The notes: a model not told the origin generated them from the sequence alone. A stretch of 64,000 bases of DNA from Paenibacillus chitinolyticus NBRC 15660 (GCF_000739915.1 NZ_BBJT01000005.1:310001-374000), one strand, 5' to 3'; shown: positions 43,537-52,765, counted from the first letter of the stretch. Program-made: numbers and translations.

Positions 43537-43600
43537 GGTACAACGAATCAGACCTTTCTCTCTACAAGGTCACGGTCCGTTCATGCTTTTTTTCCACTCG

Positions 43601-43650
43601 AAAAACCCCCTAATGCTTTTAAAGGACTGGCTCCACGGGCTTTCGGGGGG
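43601..43650 (-). terminator. Terminator-like hairpin upstream of the exopolysaccharide promoter
   Basis: CCCCC (43606-43610) pairs with GGGGG (43645-43649). The 34-nt loop has an inner AAAG/CTTT pairing, and TTTTT follows on the minus strand. It would stop transcripts entering from the spoVID side before the operon promoter, or act as an attenuator if a promoter lies further upstream. Confidence 0.45.
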
Positions 43651-44190
43651 TCGTAAACGAATTTTTAACAGATGATACCAAAGACAGGTCCCAGGGAAAG
43701 CCGTTCGGCTCAATTTTCGATTTGGGGGTGGGACGGGGTAACTAACCTAGGTCTTAGGGACGCATTTAGGGGCAGAAAAGGAACCGGATTTAATTCCCAC
43801 AATTTTACTTGGAATAGTCCCGGCCTGTACCTACTTCGTCCAAAAACCGGGACAAACTCCGGATTTTCGTCCCAGTCTTCCGGGTAATTCCGTTACTAAT
43901 TTCCCGTCTCATGTGAGCTTTGCCTGCAGAAAAGCCGACATTCCGCTCTACCGGAGAGACTCAACCCCGCGGAAACCGCCGTTTTTTGGACGGCTCAGGT
44001 ATTATTCGCCTCCCGGCAGTGACTTTGGACACAAGGGGGCGCGCGCCTTCCTTCTTTCAGCCCAATCGGATACGGTCTCAAGAGCTGTTTTTTGCAAGCG
44101 TTTCCATTCAAATTTTTAGGAGCTTCTCCTATGCTTTCCTTTTAGTGCGCCGCAAGCCGGCCCGGCTCAGCTTCCGGTCAGCCAAAAGAA

Positions 44191-44212
44191 AAAAAGCCGC
44201 ACGCGGCGGCTT
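44191..44212 (-). terminator. Terminator after spoVID
   Basis: A 7-bp stem AAGCCGC/GCGGCTT (44194-44200 with 44206-44212) is followed by a run of seven Ts on the minus strand, about 80 bp past the stop. Confidence 0.8.
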
Positions 44213-44291
44213 CTCTTTCAACCCCAATTATTCTGTTCATCCGTGCTATCGGAAGTTATCGGAACTTGAACTTGCCGGATTGCCTGCCGGA

Positions 44292-45773
44292 TTATTGGTC
44301 GGAGGAAGAAAATACGGCTTTCCCGGGGATATACAGGACTTGGCCGGGGCTGACTTCCTGATCCTCCAGCCGGTTGTAGAGCTGAAGCTCCCTTGGATTG
44401 ATCTCATACCGTTTGGCGATAAGATCCAGTGAATCTTCCTTCTGAACGATGCACATCGTCACTTTGCGGAACTGCTGATCCTCTTTTTCCGTTTGGATAA
44501 AAAGTTTTTTCCATTCCAGGGCATCCGCTTTGGATTCTTCCGAACCGGAGGCCAAGGCGTATTCCCGCTCATCCTTTTCGGTATGTTCGTAAGAAGACGC
44601 ACTGCTGCCTGCGCCGTTTGCGAAGAGCGACTGAAGACCGGAACCTCCGGACGATGGCGAGTCTTGCTGCTTCTTGCTTCCGAACGCCACCTTCAGTTCC
44701 TTCGTTTCTTCCTGCACGGCAGGCTCTTCATCGGCGAATACTTCCAAACTCTCCTGGGCGGGAGCGGAAGCAGGCACCGGGTCTCTCTCGGGCTCGATGA
44801 CTTCGGCATCGACACTGAAGGCCGGAGCCGTTTCCTCGCGCTCCGCCTGACCGGCCGCCTCCTGCTCCTCCCGGGAGGCCGAAGCAGGGTCCGCCGCCTG
44901 GGCAAGCGGCTGCTGTCCCGCAGCCGCAGACGGAGAGCGCTGCTCCTGCGCCTCTTCCACGCCCGCGCTGCGGTATGATCGCTCGGATGAGAGCTGGTGC
45001 AGCGTCAGCTCGCCGAAAGACCGGTCCGCATACGAAGCGGACGAATCCTCCTGCGGCGGAGGAGACTTCGGCGTGGCCAGCCGGTCCCAGGCGCTCGGCG
45101 CCGCCGCCTGGACCTCGGGCTGCTCTGTCCGCGTCTCGCGCAGCCACGGGTTCTCGGCCTTGTACGCGCTGCCCGGATAAACCGGGGCCTGAGGCTGGGC
45201 CTGGTACTGGGGCTGAGCCGATGTCGTCGGCGGCTGCAGCTTCGCCTGTCCATCCGCCGAAGCCGAATATTCCGTCTGCTGACGAAGCTCGAGTTCATCG
45301 GCTCCGCCGGCAGGTTCGCTCCACTGCTCTGCCGGAGCATTTTGCGGAGCGGAAGCCGCTTCATGCACGAAAACAACCTCTTCGTCCTCTTCGCTCCAGC
45401 CGCCGGCTTCATAAGCCATCTCCACACCGTGCAGAGAAAGAACCCCGGTCACATTCAGGCTCCGTGAATTCAGTACGTCCACATCAAACGTTTCGATATC
45501 GACCAAAATATCTTCGATCCGCTGCACCCGGCTGAGCGGCAGCGTAATCTCCACCGGAATGGAATGCTCCAGCGACCGTTTCGTGTCCTGCTCATCCAGA
45601 TAGCTTCCGTTCAGCAGCAGGCTGCCTTTCAACAAAGCTTGTTCCTGCTGGGGAATCACCTCTATGCTCGGAATCAGTTCCACATCGTCCAAATCCCGTA
45701 TGCCTGCGGCTCCTTCCGCCAAATGTACGCGTTCGTAAATGTCGAATCGCAGACCGTTCTGCTCTTCCGTCAA
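44292..45773 (-). CDS. spoVID: Spore coat assembly protein SpoVID (LysM)
   Basis: SpoVID directs encasement of the spore by coat proteins and binds the spore surface. The protein of about 493 residues has an N-terminal beta-rich SpoVID-like domain (LRFDIYERVHLAEGAAG, GSLLLNGSYLDEQ, PVEITLPLSRV), a long acidic Gln/Ala/Pro-rich middle and a C-terminal LysM (CIVQKEDSLDLIAKRYEINP to VLYIPGK). B. subtilis spoVID lies beside the hem genes too. An ATG at 45782 is directly abutted by AGGGAGG with no spacing. The TTG three codons later has nine-base spacing and is the better start. Confidence 0.85.
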   Translation of the reverse strand: MTEEQNGLRFDIYERVHLAEGAAGIRDLDDVELIPSIEVIPQQEQALLKGSLLLNGSYLDEQDTKRSLEHSIPVEITLPLSRVQRIEDILVDIETFDVDVLNSRSLNVTGVLSLHGVEMAYEAGGWSEEDEEVVFVHEAASAPQNAPAEQWSEPAGGADELELRQQTEYSASADGQAKLQPPTTSAQPQYQAQPQAPVYPGSAYKAENPWLRETRTEQPEVQAAAPSAWDRLATPKSPPPQEDSSASYADRSFGELTLHQLSSERSYRSAGVEEAQEQRSPSAAAGQQPLAQAADPASASREEQEAAGQAEREETAPAFSVDAEVIEPERDPVPASAPAQESLEVFADEEPAVQEETKELKVAFGSKKQQDSPSSGGSGLQSLFANGAGSSASSYEHTEKDEREYALASGSEESKADALEWKKLFIQTEKEDQQFRKVTMCIVQKEDSLDLIAKRYEINPRELQLYNRLEDQEVSPGQVLYIPGKAVFSSSDQ

Positions 45774-45884
45774 CGTTGCCATCCTCCCTTCGGTTGTCCT
45801 CTAGTAAAGCTGCGCCTTATCGCGGGACTCCGTTCTTTACTATGTATATGATAGAAGGAGGATGGCATGACTGCATTTTGTCAT

Positions 45885-46748
45885 TTATGCGTTCAAAGCG
45901 GCAAGAAGCTCCCGGAAATCATCCGGATAAGGAGCGTCGACAGCCAGCTCTTCGCCGGTGACCGGATGACGGAATAGAAGGTGCGCGCCGTGCAGTGCCT
46001 GCCTTCCGAAAGCGTTCATCCGTCCGCCGTACAGCTCATCTCCGAGCAGCGGATGGCCGATATGGCTCATATGTACGCGGATCTGATGCGTCCGCCCGGT
46101 TTCGAGACGCAGCTCCAGCAGGGCTGCGTCTCTGAAGCTCTCTACCGTGCGGTAATGGGTCACTGCCGCGTCCCCTCCGGGAGACACCCGGCGGCGCGCC
46201 CGGTGATGACGGTCTTTACCGATCGGGGCTGAAATCGTTCCGGCCGGAGGCGCCGGCAGTCCGCCGCAGACGGCCGCGTAAATGCGCCCGATCGCTTTCT
46301 CCCGCATCGCTTCATCGAGCAGAAGGTGCGGCAGCTCGTACTTTGCATACAGCACGGCTCCGCTTGTATCCTGATCCAGCCGGTGAATGTGGCGGACGCC
46401 GCAGCTTTGGCCCGTGGATTCGTAATAGCCGGCCACCGCGTTCGCCAGTGTTCCTCGCTGTCCCGGCTCCGATGGATGAACCGCCATCCCCGCCGGTTTG
46501 TTGACGACAAGCAGGTAGTCGTCTTCGAACAAGACTTGCAGGTCGGTCCATTCCCCCGGCACGGGTGAAGGCTCATCGGGAAATACCTTCAGCAGAACTT
46601 TCTTCCCCTGCCGGCGGATTCCGTCTTCGCGTTCCAGCTTGCGCCATAGCTTAAGCGGAACCGGCAGTACCGCGTTGACCTCTTCCCATGCACACGTATC
46701 GCCCGGCAGCGCCAGCTCAATCCATTCCCCTTTTCTTCTGCCTGTCAC
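45885..46748 (-). CDS. 23S rRNA pseudouridine synthase, RluD/RluA family
   Basis: The family isomerises specific uridines in rRNA or tRNA. The 287-residue protein shows VVNKPAGMAVHPSEPGQRGT, the catalytic-aspartate motif HRLDQDTSGAVLYAK and the late motif RLETGRTHQIRVHMSHIGHPLLGD. No S4 domain is evident. A GTG at 46748 lies eight bases after AGGGAGG and is chosen over an ATG 18 codons upstream, which would place Cys-rich sequence of the overlapping small frame at the N-terminus. Confidence 0.88.
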   Translation of the reverse strand: MTGRRKGEWIELALPGDTCAWEEVNAVLPVPLKLWRKLEREDGIRRQGKKVLLKVFPDEPSPVPGEWTDLQVLFEDDYLLVVNKPAGMAVHPSEPGQRGTLANAVAGYYESTGQSCGVRHIHRLDQDTSGAVLYAKYELPHLLLDEAMREKAIGRIYAAVCGGLPAPPAGTISAPIGKDRHHRARRRVSPGGDAAVTHYRTVESFRDAALLELRLETGRTHQIRVHMSHIGHPLLGDELYGGRMNAFGRQALHGAHLLFRHPVTGEELAVDAPYPDDFRELLAALNA

Positions 46749-46860
46749 GATAGCGCCCTCCCTTCCGCAGCACGACTGCCAAAACCGCAAGCAGCACGAC
46801 AAATACGAACACGATAAAGATCAGATCAATCGGAAAATCGAAGAAATAATAGCGTTTCAT
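46717..46860 (-). CDS. Small predicted membrane protein overlapping the pseudouridine synthase start
   Basis: This 47-residue frame reads MKRYYFFDFPIDLIFIVFVF, then a continuous hydrophobic helix to about residue 31, then a strongly basic tail (RKGGRYRDRQKKRG). It overlaps the next gene by 32 bp. The GGAG upstream is 12 bases away, which is weak. The clean one-helix, positive-inside layout argues that it is real; function is unknown. Confidence 0.5.
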   Translation of the reverse strand: MKRYYFFDFPIDLIFIVFVFVVLLAVLAVVLRKGGRYRDRQKKRGMD

Positions 46861-47071
46861 GCGAATAAACAGCTCCGTTCGTCATCGAAAGTCTTTCCCA
46901 TTTTATCATCTCCGCCTTTTAAAAGAAAACAAGCAAGTCCGGACCCGGCCCCTCGTTTATTAAACGCCATCGGCTCGCTTTACGGAAGGAGATGCAACGG
47001 CCTTGCAAGGCTATTTCACGTAACCGGATGCAAGCATAATCACCGTTCCTTGCGCCCGTACAAATACGCAC

Positions 47072-47101
47072 AAAAAAATCCCCGGTCCTGAAAGACCGGG
47101 G
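47072..47101 (-). terminator. Terminator after hemL
   Basis: An 8-bp stem CCCCGGTC/GACCGGGG (47080-47087 with 47094-47101) has a six-base loop. On the minus strand it is followed by seven Ts. Confidence 0.88.
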
Positions 47102-47149
47102 AGACATCGCACAGCAGGGAAAATCAAAACAAAACAGAGGAATAAGCGC

Positions 47150-48451
47150 CTACAGCCGTTTCAAAGCTTCGCGATTCGCCTCGATGGTCACTTCTATGTC
47201 TTCATCCGTGTGGGCGGCCGAAACGAACATACCCTCAAATTGGGACGGGGCTACCGAGACACCCAGATCCAGCAGATGGCCGAAGTAGCGGTTGAATACC
47301 GACAGATCGGACGTTTTGGCCGTGTCGTAATTGACTACCTTCTGCTCCGTGAAGAACGGGCACACCATCGAACCGATACGGTTCAGCGTGCTTGGCACGC
47401 CGATTTCCTTGGCATTGGCCAGGAAGCCTTCCGCCAACCGGGCGGATTTGCGTTCGAGTTCCTCGTAGACGCCCGGCTGTCCGAGCAGCTTAAGGGTGGT
47501 ATACCCTGCCGCCATCGCGAGCGGATTACCCGACAGCGTACCCGCCTGATAGATCGGACCGCTTGGAGCGATCTGCTCCATGATGTCCTTGCGTCCGCCG
47601 TAAGCGCCGACGGGCAGCCCGCCGCCGATTACTTTGCCCAGACAGGTCAGATCCGGCGTCACGCCGTACAATCCCTGCGCGCAGTTAAGATGGACGCGGA
47701 AGCCGGTCATCACTTCGTCGAAAATAAGCAAGGCGCCGAATTTGGAAGTCACCTCGCGCAATCCTTCCAGGAAACCGGGCAGAGGGGGCACGACGCCCAT
47801 GTTGCCCGCAATCGGTTCGACGATGACAGCGGCGATATCTTCGCCGAATTTTTCAAACACTACCTTGACGGTCTCCAGATCGTTGTAGGGAACCGTCAGC
47901 GTATTTTGCGCAACCGATTCCGGCACGCCCGGACTGTCCGGCAGGCCGAGCGTAGCTACACCCGAGCCCGCTTTGATCAGAAGCGCATCGGCGTGGCCGT
48001 GATAGCTTCCCTCGAATTTCAAAATCTTGTTGCGCTTGGTGAAACCGCGGGCCAGACGCAGCGCGCTCATCGTCGCTTCCGTACCGGAATTCACCATGCG
48101 CACGATATCGATGGAAGGTACGCGCTCCGCGACCAGCTTGGCCATTTCCGTCTCGATCAACGTAGGCGCTCCGAAGCTCGTTCCTTTTTCCGCCGTCGAT
48201 TTCACGGCTTCGATCACTTCGGGATGGGCATGGCCGAGAATGAGAGGTCCCCAGGAACCGATATAGTCGATATATTCGTTCCCGTCAATGTCGTACACCC
48301 GCGAGCCGCTTGCGCGTTCCATGTACATCGGAGTCAGACCGACCGATTTAAAAGCGCGGACCGGGCTGTTCACCCCTCCGGGGATCACTTGTTTAGCTTC
48401 GGCAAAAGCAGCCGCGGACTTCGTATCGTTGCGTTTGTGATTCAGTTCCAT
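47150..48451 (-). CDS. hemL: Glutamate-1-semialdehyde 2,1-aminomutase
   Basis: This PLP enzyme makes 5-aminolevulinate from glutamate-1-semialdehyde, the step after HemA. The 433-residue protein has [45 protein letters not shown] and the PLP-lysine motif [17 protein letters not shown]. The ATG at 48451 follows AGGAGG by 12 bases; the longer frame adds non-homologous residues. Unlike in B. subtilis it is not in the hemA operon but stands alone between two terminator-like hairpins. Confidence 0.95.
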   Translation of the reverse strand: MELNHKRNDTKSAAAFAEAKQVIPGGVNSPVRAFKSVGLTPMYMERASGSRVYDIDGNEYIDYIGSWGPLILGHAHPEVIEAVKSTAEKGTSFGAPTLIETEMAKLVAERVPSIDIVRMVNSGTEATMSALRLARGFTKRNKILKFEGSYHGHADALLIKAGSGVATLGLPDSPGVPESVAQNTLTVPYNDLETVKVVFEKFGEDIAAVIVEPIAGNMGVVPPLPGFLEGLREVTSKFGALLIFDEVMTGFRVHLNCAQGLYGVTPDLTCLGKVIGGGLPVGAYGGRKDIMEQIAPSGPIYQAGTLSGNPLAMAAGYTTLKLLGQPGVYEELERKSARLAEGFLANAKEIGVPSTLNRIGSMVCPFFTEQKVVNYDTAKTSDLSVFNRYFGHLLDLGVSVAPSQFEGMFVSAAHTDEDIEVTIEANREALKRL

Positions 48452-48550
48452 AATAGCCGGATACCTCCTGGTTTCAGTTATCAGTAAACTTAATCGGGCG
48501 GGCACCGTCAGGCGGATGCGGGTAAACCGCGGTCCGCCCCCTCCCGTCTT

Positions 48551-48594
48551 GACAAAAGCCGGGACGCTTCAAACGAACAAAGGCGGCCCGGCTT
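48551..48594 (-). terminator. Terminator-like hairpin between hemY and hemL
   Basis: AAGCCGGG/CCCGGCTT arms (48556-48563 with 48587-48594) are followed by TTTTG on the minus strand. A TATAAT lies only about 20 bp before the hairpin. It may end the hemE-hemH-hemY transcript or attenuate hemL. Confidence 0.55.
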
Positions 48595-48613
48595 CTGCTT
48601 GTCAGTAGTTTCT

Positions 48614-48619
48614 ATTATA
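48614..48619 (-). promoter_or_regulatory. Candidate -10 element upstream of hemL
   Basis: A perfect TATAAT occurs on the minus strand in GCGTGTATAATAG, with no good -35 at 16-18 bp. The rest of the 380-bp gap between hemY and hemL holds no supportable gene; the 88-codon frame there (48508-48774) has no family signature. Confidence 0.35.
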
Positions 48620-48832
48620 CACGCTTCCGCATGCGATTGCTTTAAGAGGTACACGGCCTTCGCTGCCGCCGCGCCGCATGCGTTCGCTTCGAGCTTTTGC
48701 TTCTTATCGGCAAGCGGCTTCGGCTTCGTTATAGTGCGGAGCGCAGCGAGCTGCGTGACGTCGACCTCGTCCATAAGCGCACTCGCGATCTCTTTTGCTT
48801 TGCCGCTTCGGCCTCGGCTCCAGTTTCCGCGA

Positions 48833-50323
48833 CTAGACCTTCGCAGCCGTCTTCGTGCCTTCCGCCGAAGCTTGCGCCGCCGATTCGTCGGCCGCGCCCG
48901 TCAAGCGATCCACAGCCTCGAACGCCGCTTCCCGTCCCTGCCGGATGCAGTCCGGCAGTCCCACGCCGTGGAAGCCCGCGCCCGTCACATACACGCCCGG
49001 CATACGCTCGGCGAGATCGCTCCGCAGCTCCCGGACATGGTCCAGATGGCCGACCGGATACTGCGGCATCGACCGGTACAGGCGGGTCACTTCGTAGAAC
49101 AAAGGCTCCGCCGTGATGCCCATCAGTTCGGCAACATCTTTGCGGACTTTCGCCACGATTTCTTCGTCCGTAAGATGCACCCAATCCTCTTCACCCGAGC
49201 GGCCGACATAGCAGCGAAGCAGGACGCGATCTTCGGGCGCCGTGTGAAGCCACTTGGTGGACGTCCAGGTGCATGCCGTGATCGAGCGCCCTTCGGATCT
49301 CGGGATAAGGAAACCCGATCCGTCGAATTTGACGTTCGCGTCTTTTTCCCGGTAGGCTATCACTACGTTCGCAACCGAGACGTAATTAATCGCCCTCAGC
49401 TTGTCCACGGACGGATGGTCGCCTAGCAGCTCGGCGGAGTGATAGGTCGGCAGGGTCAGAATGACGCTGTCGGCCGTTTCCCGCTGTCCGCCTTCGTATC
49501 CGACCTCGTAGAGCTCCCCTTCCTTGCGCAGTTCCGTCACTTTCGTGCCCGTCCGAATTGTAACCCCTTCCTCCCGCAGCACTTCCTCCAGCCGCTCAAC
49601 CAGCGTCTGCAGGCCGTTCTTGTAGGTCAGGAAGACGGAGTTGCGGCCGGGAGCCGGCAAATTCAAAGCCTCCTGCTGAGATTTCTTGCGGTTCGATATC
49701 ATACCGTAGATCAGGCTCCGGTACTGCTGCTCCATTTCGCCGAACTGCGGAAAGGTCGACTGCAGGCTGAGCGCATACGTATCGCCCGCATAGATGCCCG
49801 CCAGCAGCGGTTCGACAATCTGGTCCAGCACTTCTTTACCCAGTCTCCGGTGAAGAAAATGGCCGAGAGATTCGTCACTGTCGTCTTCCTTCTTGGGCAG
49901 CACGAGATCCATCATCGCACGCGCCTTGCCTTTCGCGGAAACGAGGCCCGTTCTCATAAACGGTTCGATGTCCGTCGGAATGCCGAGCACCAGTCCCGCA
50001 GGCATCGGGTGCAGGGTGCCGTCCCGCAAAATGTACGTCTTCTTCGCCTCCGGGTTCGTACCCGTGAGTTCCCCTTCCAGCCCGAGCTCGCGGCTCAGCT
50101 CAATGATCGGAAGCTTCCGGGCCAGGAAAGAATCCGGTCCCTTCTCGATGACGAATCCTTCTTTACGTAAGGTATGGATTCTGCCGCCGAGCTTTTCGGC
50201 TCCTTCAACCAGGGTAACATCCGCCGTACATCCGGCCTCCTTCAACCGCTTCCGCACGTAATAAGCGGCGGTAAGACCGGTGATGCCTCCGCCGACAACG
50301 ATTATTTTACGGGCCTCGTTCAT
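48833..50323 (-). CDS. hemY: Coproporphyrinogen/protoporphyrinogen III oxidase (HemY/CgoX family)
   Basis: This FAD enzyme oxidises coproporphyrinogen III to coproporphyrin III in the Gram-positive heme route. The 496-residue protein has the dinucleotide motif IIVVGGGITGLTAAYYV, FVIEKGPDSFLARK and the C-terminal FAD-binding VYVTGAGFHGVGLPDCIRQG. The ATG at 50323 follows AAAGGACG; the upstream codons lie in the spacer after hemH. The order hemE-hemH-hemY matches B. subtilis. Confidence 0.94.
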   Translation of the reverse strand: MNEARKIIVVGGGITGLTAAYYVRKRLKEAGCTADVTLVEGAEKLGGRIHTLRKEGFVIEKGPDSFLARKLPIIELSRELGLEGELTGTNPEAKKTYILRDGTLHPMPAGLVLGIPTDIEPFMRTGLVSAKGKARAMMDLVLPKKEDDSDESLGHFLHRRLGKEVLDQIVEPLLAGIYAGDTYALSLQSTFPQFGEMEQQYRSLIYGMISNRKKSQQEALNLPAPGRNSVFLTYKNGLQTLVERLEEVLREEGVTIRTGTKVTELRKEGELYEVGYEGGQRETADSVILTLPTYHSAELLGDHPSVDKLRAINYVSVANVVIAYREKDANVKFDGSGFLIPRSEGRSITACTWTSTKWLHTAPEDRVLLRCYVGRSGEEDWVHLTDEEIVAKVRKDVAELMGITAEPLFYEVTRLYRSMPQYPVGHLDHVRELRSDLAERMPGVYVTGAGFHGVGLPDCIRQGREAAFEAVDRLTGAADESAAQASAEGTKTAAKV

Positions 50324-50424
50324 AGGGCAACGTCCTTTCCGCCCGGACGGCATCTTAAGGCCGCCCGGATTATAAAATCGCAAAGAGGCGCATCCGAATG
50401 TCTGCGCTCCTTTGTCGTCTTACT

Positions 50425-51369
50425 TTAAGCTTGTTTCGTCAGTTCGCCGTACTGCTTCCATACGGCATCGCTGAGAGTCTGCATATACAGCTGGTCGGTA
50501 TTAAGCGAATCCGTACGTTCGAGGTGCAGGCCGATTTCCTTGGCGAGCTGCTGTGCCTCGATATCCAGATCGTACAGCACTTCCAGGTGATCCGAAACGA
50601 ATCCGATCGGGCACACGAGTACGCGCTTCACGTCTTCCTTGGCGAGAGTACGCAGTACATCCAGGATGTCCGGGCCAAGCCATGGGGTAGCCGTCTGCCC
50701 CGCGCTCTGCCACGCAAACTGCCAGTTCTCGATGCCGGCTTTGTCCGCGATCGCACGCGAAGTCTCAAGCAGTTGCTCCGGGTACGGATCGCCCAGCTCG
50801 AGTATTTTCTCCGGCAGGCTGTGCGCCGAGAACAGGACGCGGACGGAGGAACGGTTCTCCTCTCCGAACTTGCCGAGTGCGCGTTCCACCCGTTCGGTCA
50901 GAGCTTGAATCAGCTTCGGATGCAGATGATAGCTGTCGACGAACGTCATGGAAATGCCGTACTCGGCCGCCTTTTCGCGTGCGCGCTTGTTGTAGCTGCC
51001 GATGCTCATCGTCGAATAGTGAGGAGCGAGAACGATGCCCACTCCTTCGGTGATTCCGCACTGAGCCATTTGCTCAATGCCGTCTTCGATGAAGGGATAT
51101 GCGTGCTTTAAGCCTTGGAAACAGACGAATTCCACGTCGTCATGTTCGGAAGCCAGTGCATTTTGCAGACCCGCCACCTGATTGTCCGTATTTTCCCGCA
51201 GCGGAAAAACACCTCCGACAATCGCTTCATAACGGCTGGTCAGCTCATGAAGCTGTTCCGGACTCGGCTTGTTGCCCCGCCGGATATGCGTGTAGTAAGC
51301 TTCGATATCCTCCATGCTCTGAGGAGTGCCGTAAGACATCACCAGTACGCCGACTTTCTTCCCGCTCAT
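50425..51369 (-). CDS. hemH: Coproporphyrin ferrochelatase (HemH/CpfC)
   Basis: The enzyme inserts Fe2+ into coproporphyrin III. The 314-residue protein carries GVLVMSYGTPQS, HYSTMSIGSYN, the catalytic-His segment VLFSAHSLPEKI and the Glu motif VSDHLEVLYDLDIEA. It starts three bases before the hemE stop side and 101 bp separate it from hemY. No N-terminal transit or membrane segment is seen, so it is soluble like the B. subtilis enzyme. Confidence 0.95.
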   Translation of the reverse strand: MSGKKVGVLVMSYGTPQSMEDIEAYYTHIRRGNKPSPEQLHELTSRYEAIVGGVFPLRENTDNQVAGLQNALASEHDDVEFVCFQGLKHAYPFIEDGIEQMAQCGITEGVGIVLAPHYSTMSIGSYNKRAREKAAEYGISMTFVDSYHLHPKLIQALTERVERALGKFGEENRSSVRVLFSAHSLPEKILELGDPYPEQLLETSRAIADKAGIENWQFAWQSAGQTATPWLGPDILDVLRTLAKEDVKRVLVCPIGFVSDHLEVLYDLDIEAQQLAKEIGLHLERTDSLNTDQLYMQTLSDAVWKQYGELTKQA

Positions 51370-51372
51370 TGT

Positions 51373-52437
51373 TCAGACCCCCTTGCCCGCGTTCCGCCCG
51401 GCCAGCGCCTCGGCAGAATAGGCATGTATAAAATCAGTGAGTTCCTTTAATTTATCCAGCGACGCTTCCGGGAACAAACCGTGACCCAGGTTGAAAATAA
51501 AACCCGGCTCCGTGATCCCCTGATCGATAATGCGCTTCGCATGCTCCTGAATGACCGGCATCGGCGCCGTAAGCACGTAAGGATCGAGATTTCCCTGGAC
51601 GGCAAAACGTCCTCCGGTTCTTCTCCGTCCTTCCGGAATGGAGACGCGCCAATCAATACCGATCACATCCGCCTGGAGGTCGCCAAGCAGAGGAAGCAGT
51701 TCGCCCGAGCTTACGCCCGGGAAATAAATCTTAGGCTGCTTCAGATCGCCGAGTTCGCGGAAAATCCGCTGGATCGTAGGCAGAACGAACACCCGGAAAT
51801 CTTCCGGCGCAAGCGCGCCGACCCAGGAATCGAACAGTTGCACCGCTTTCGCGCCTGCAGCGATATGAGCACGCAAATATGTAATCACCATGTCTCCGAG
51901 CTTATCCATCAGCGCATGCCATACTTCCGGATTTCCGTACATGAGTTCTTTCGTGCGAATGTAGCTTTTCGAAGGACGGCCTTCTATCAAGTAGCTTGCA
52001 ATAGTGAAAGGCGCTCCGGCAAACGTAATGAGTGGAACCGTCAGCTCGCGATCCAAAATCCGGATCGTTTCGATGACATGGGACAAGTCGCCTTCCACGT
52101 CGATCGGCTTCAGCTTCATCACATCTTCACGGGAACGGATCGGATTCTCGATCACCGGCCCCACGTCTTTAACAATATCGAATTGAATGCCGAGCGACGC
52201 TACGGGATTCATAATATCGGAATACAAAATAGCCGCATCCACGCCGAGCTTCTTCACCGGCATCAACGTGACTTCCGCAGCCAGTTCCGGCTGTTCGCAT
52301 ATTTCAAGCAGCGAGTATTTTTCTTTGATCTTGCGGTAATCGGGATCGTAACGTCCGGCTTGACGCATGTACCACACCGGCAGCCGGTCTACATCCTGCT
52401 TGCGGCAGGCTCGAATAAAACGGTCGTTATTTATCAC
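51373..52437 (-). CDS. hemE: Uroporphyrinogen decarboxylase
   Basis: HemE decarboxylates the four acetate side chains of uroporphyrinogen III to give coproporphyrinogen III. The 354-residue protein begins with the signature NDRFIRACRKQDVDRLPVWY followed by MRQAGRYDPDYR and has the second signature region APFTIASYLIEG. The start is GTG at 52437, five bases after AAGGTG; the ATG 13 codons earlier gives a non-homologous N-terminus and lies over the promoter. Confidence 0.95.
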   Translation of the reverse strand: MINNDRFIRACRKQDVDRLPVWYMRQAGRYDPDYRKIKEKYSLLEICEQPELAAEVTLMPVKKLGVDAAILYSDIMNPVASLGIQFDIVKDVGPVIENPIRSREDVMKLKPIDVEGDLSHVIETIRILDRELTVPLITFAGAPFTIASYLIEGRPSKSYIRTKELMYGNPEVWHALMDKLGDMVITYLRAHIAAGAKAVQLFDSWVGALAPEDFRVFVLPTIQRIFRELGDLKQPKIYFPGVSSGELLPLLGDLQADVIGIDWRVSIPEGRRRTGGRFAVQGNLDPYVLTAPMPVIQEHAKRIIDQGITEPGFIFNLGHGLFPEASLDKLKELTDFIHAYSAEALAGRNAGKGV

Positions 52438-52474
52438 AAGACACCTTCTCCTGACCCTGTCATGATTTGTTACC

Positions 52475-52503
52475 ATTATGCCCTAATTATACCCCGGTCA
52501 CAA
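52475..52503 (-). promoter_or_regulatory. Promoter for hemE-hemH-hemY
   Basis: The minus strand has TTGTGA (52498-52503), a 17-bp spacer and CATAAT (52475-52480). A perfect TATAAT inside the spacer is an alternative -10 with a poor -35. The 340-bp gap from hemE to hemB otherwise holds only the hemB terminator. Confidence 0.55.
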
Positions 52504-52724
52504 CTGCAGCCGCGCCCCGACTTCCGACAAATCTTTGACAAAGCCGCCGGGAGAGGGCTTTCCTCCGTACTCTTGTTTCCGTTAAAGCCGTTTGAAGCCC
52601 GGTTTACCATTTCCAACTCGTGCAAGTCTCAGGCGTTCGACGCGGCACTGCGCGGCGGTCGGTCGCAGGTACGGTTTCTAGGACAAACGCCTTTCGTCAG
52701 TGGTCCCCGATCTTTTTATCCGGA

Positions 52725-52765
52725 TAAAAAACGCTCCGCAGTTTCCCGGCCGGGCTCCTGCGGAG
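52725..52765 (-). terminator. Terminator of the hemA operon after hemB
   Basis: An 8-bp stem CTCCGCAG/CTGCGGAG (52734-52741 with 52758-52765) is followed on the minus strand by GCG and TTTTTT. It starts 13 bp after the hemB stop. Confidence 0.82.

Larger units (their letters stand above)
43311..44190. other. Long intergenic region before the exopolysaccharide operon with structured element
   Basis: No gene is supported in this stretch. From 43687 to 43873 the plus strand carries alternating complementary blocks: GTCCC at 43688, 43817 and 43869, and GGGAC at 43730, 43757 and 43849. Two of these form a 7-bp stem GTCCCGG/CCGGGAC (43817-43823 with 43847-43853). A C5/G5 hairpin followed by five Ts on the minus strand lies at 43601-43650, upstream of the probable promoter. 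The region could encode a structured RNA or bind regulators; this is inference. Confidence 0.5.

Noticed and set aside
43672-44119. Short plus-strand frames in the region before the exopolysaccharide operon
   Set aside because: Composition follows the inverted repeats, no ribosome binding sites, no family features.
45867-45977. Plus-strand 36-codon frame with an excellent GAAGGAGG site
   Set aside because: It is almost entirely antisense to the end of the pseudouridine synthase gene, and the peptide has no clear features; the ribosome binding site alone is not enough.
47210-48487. Plus-strand open frame of 425 codons
   Set aside because: It mirrors hemL on the other strand and has a His/Arg/Phe-rich composition typical of antisense frames in GC-rich genes.
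48508-48774. 88-codon frame between hemY and hemL
   Set aside because: It spans the TATAAT element and the terminator-like hairpin and shows no recognisable domain or ribosome binding site.
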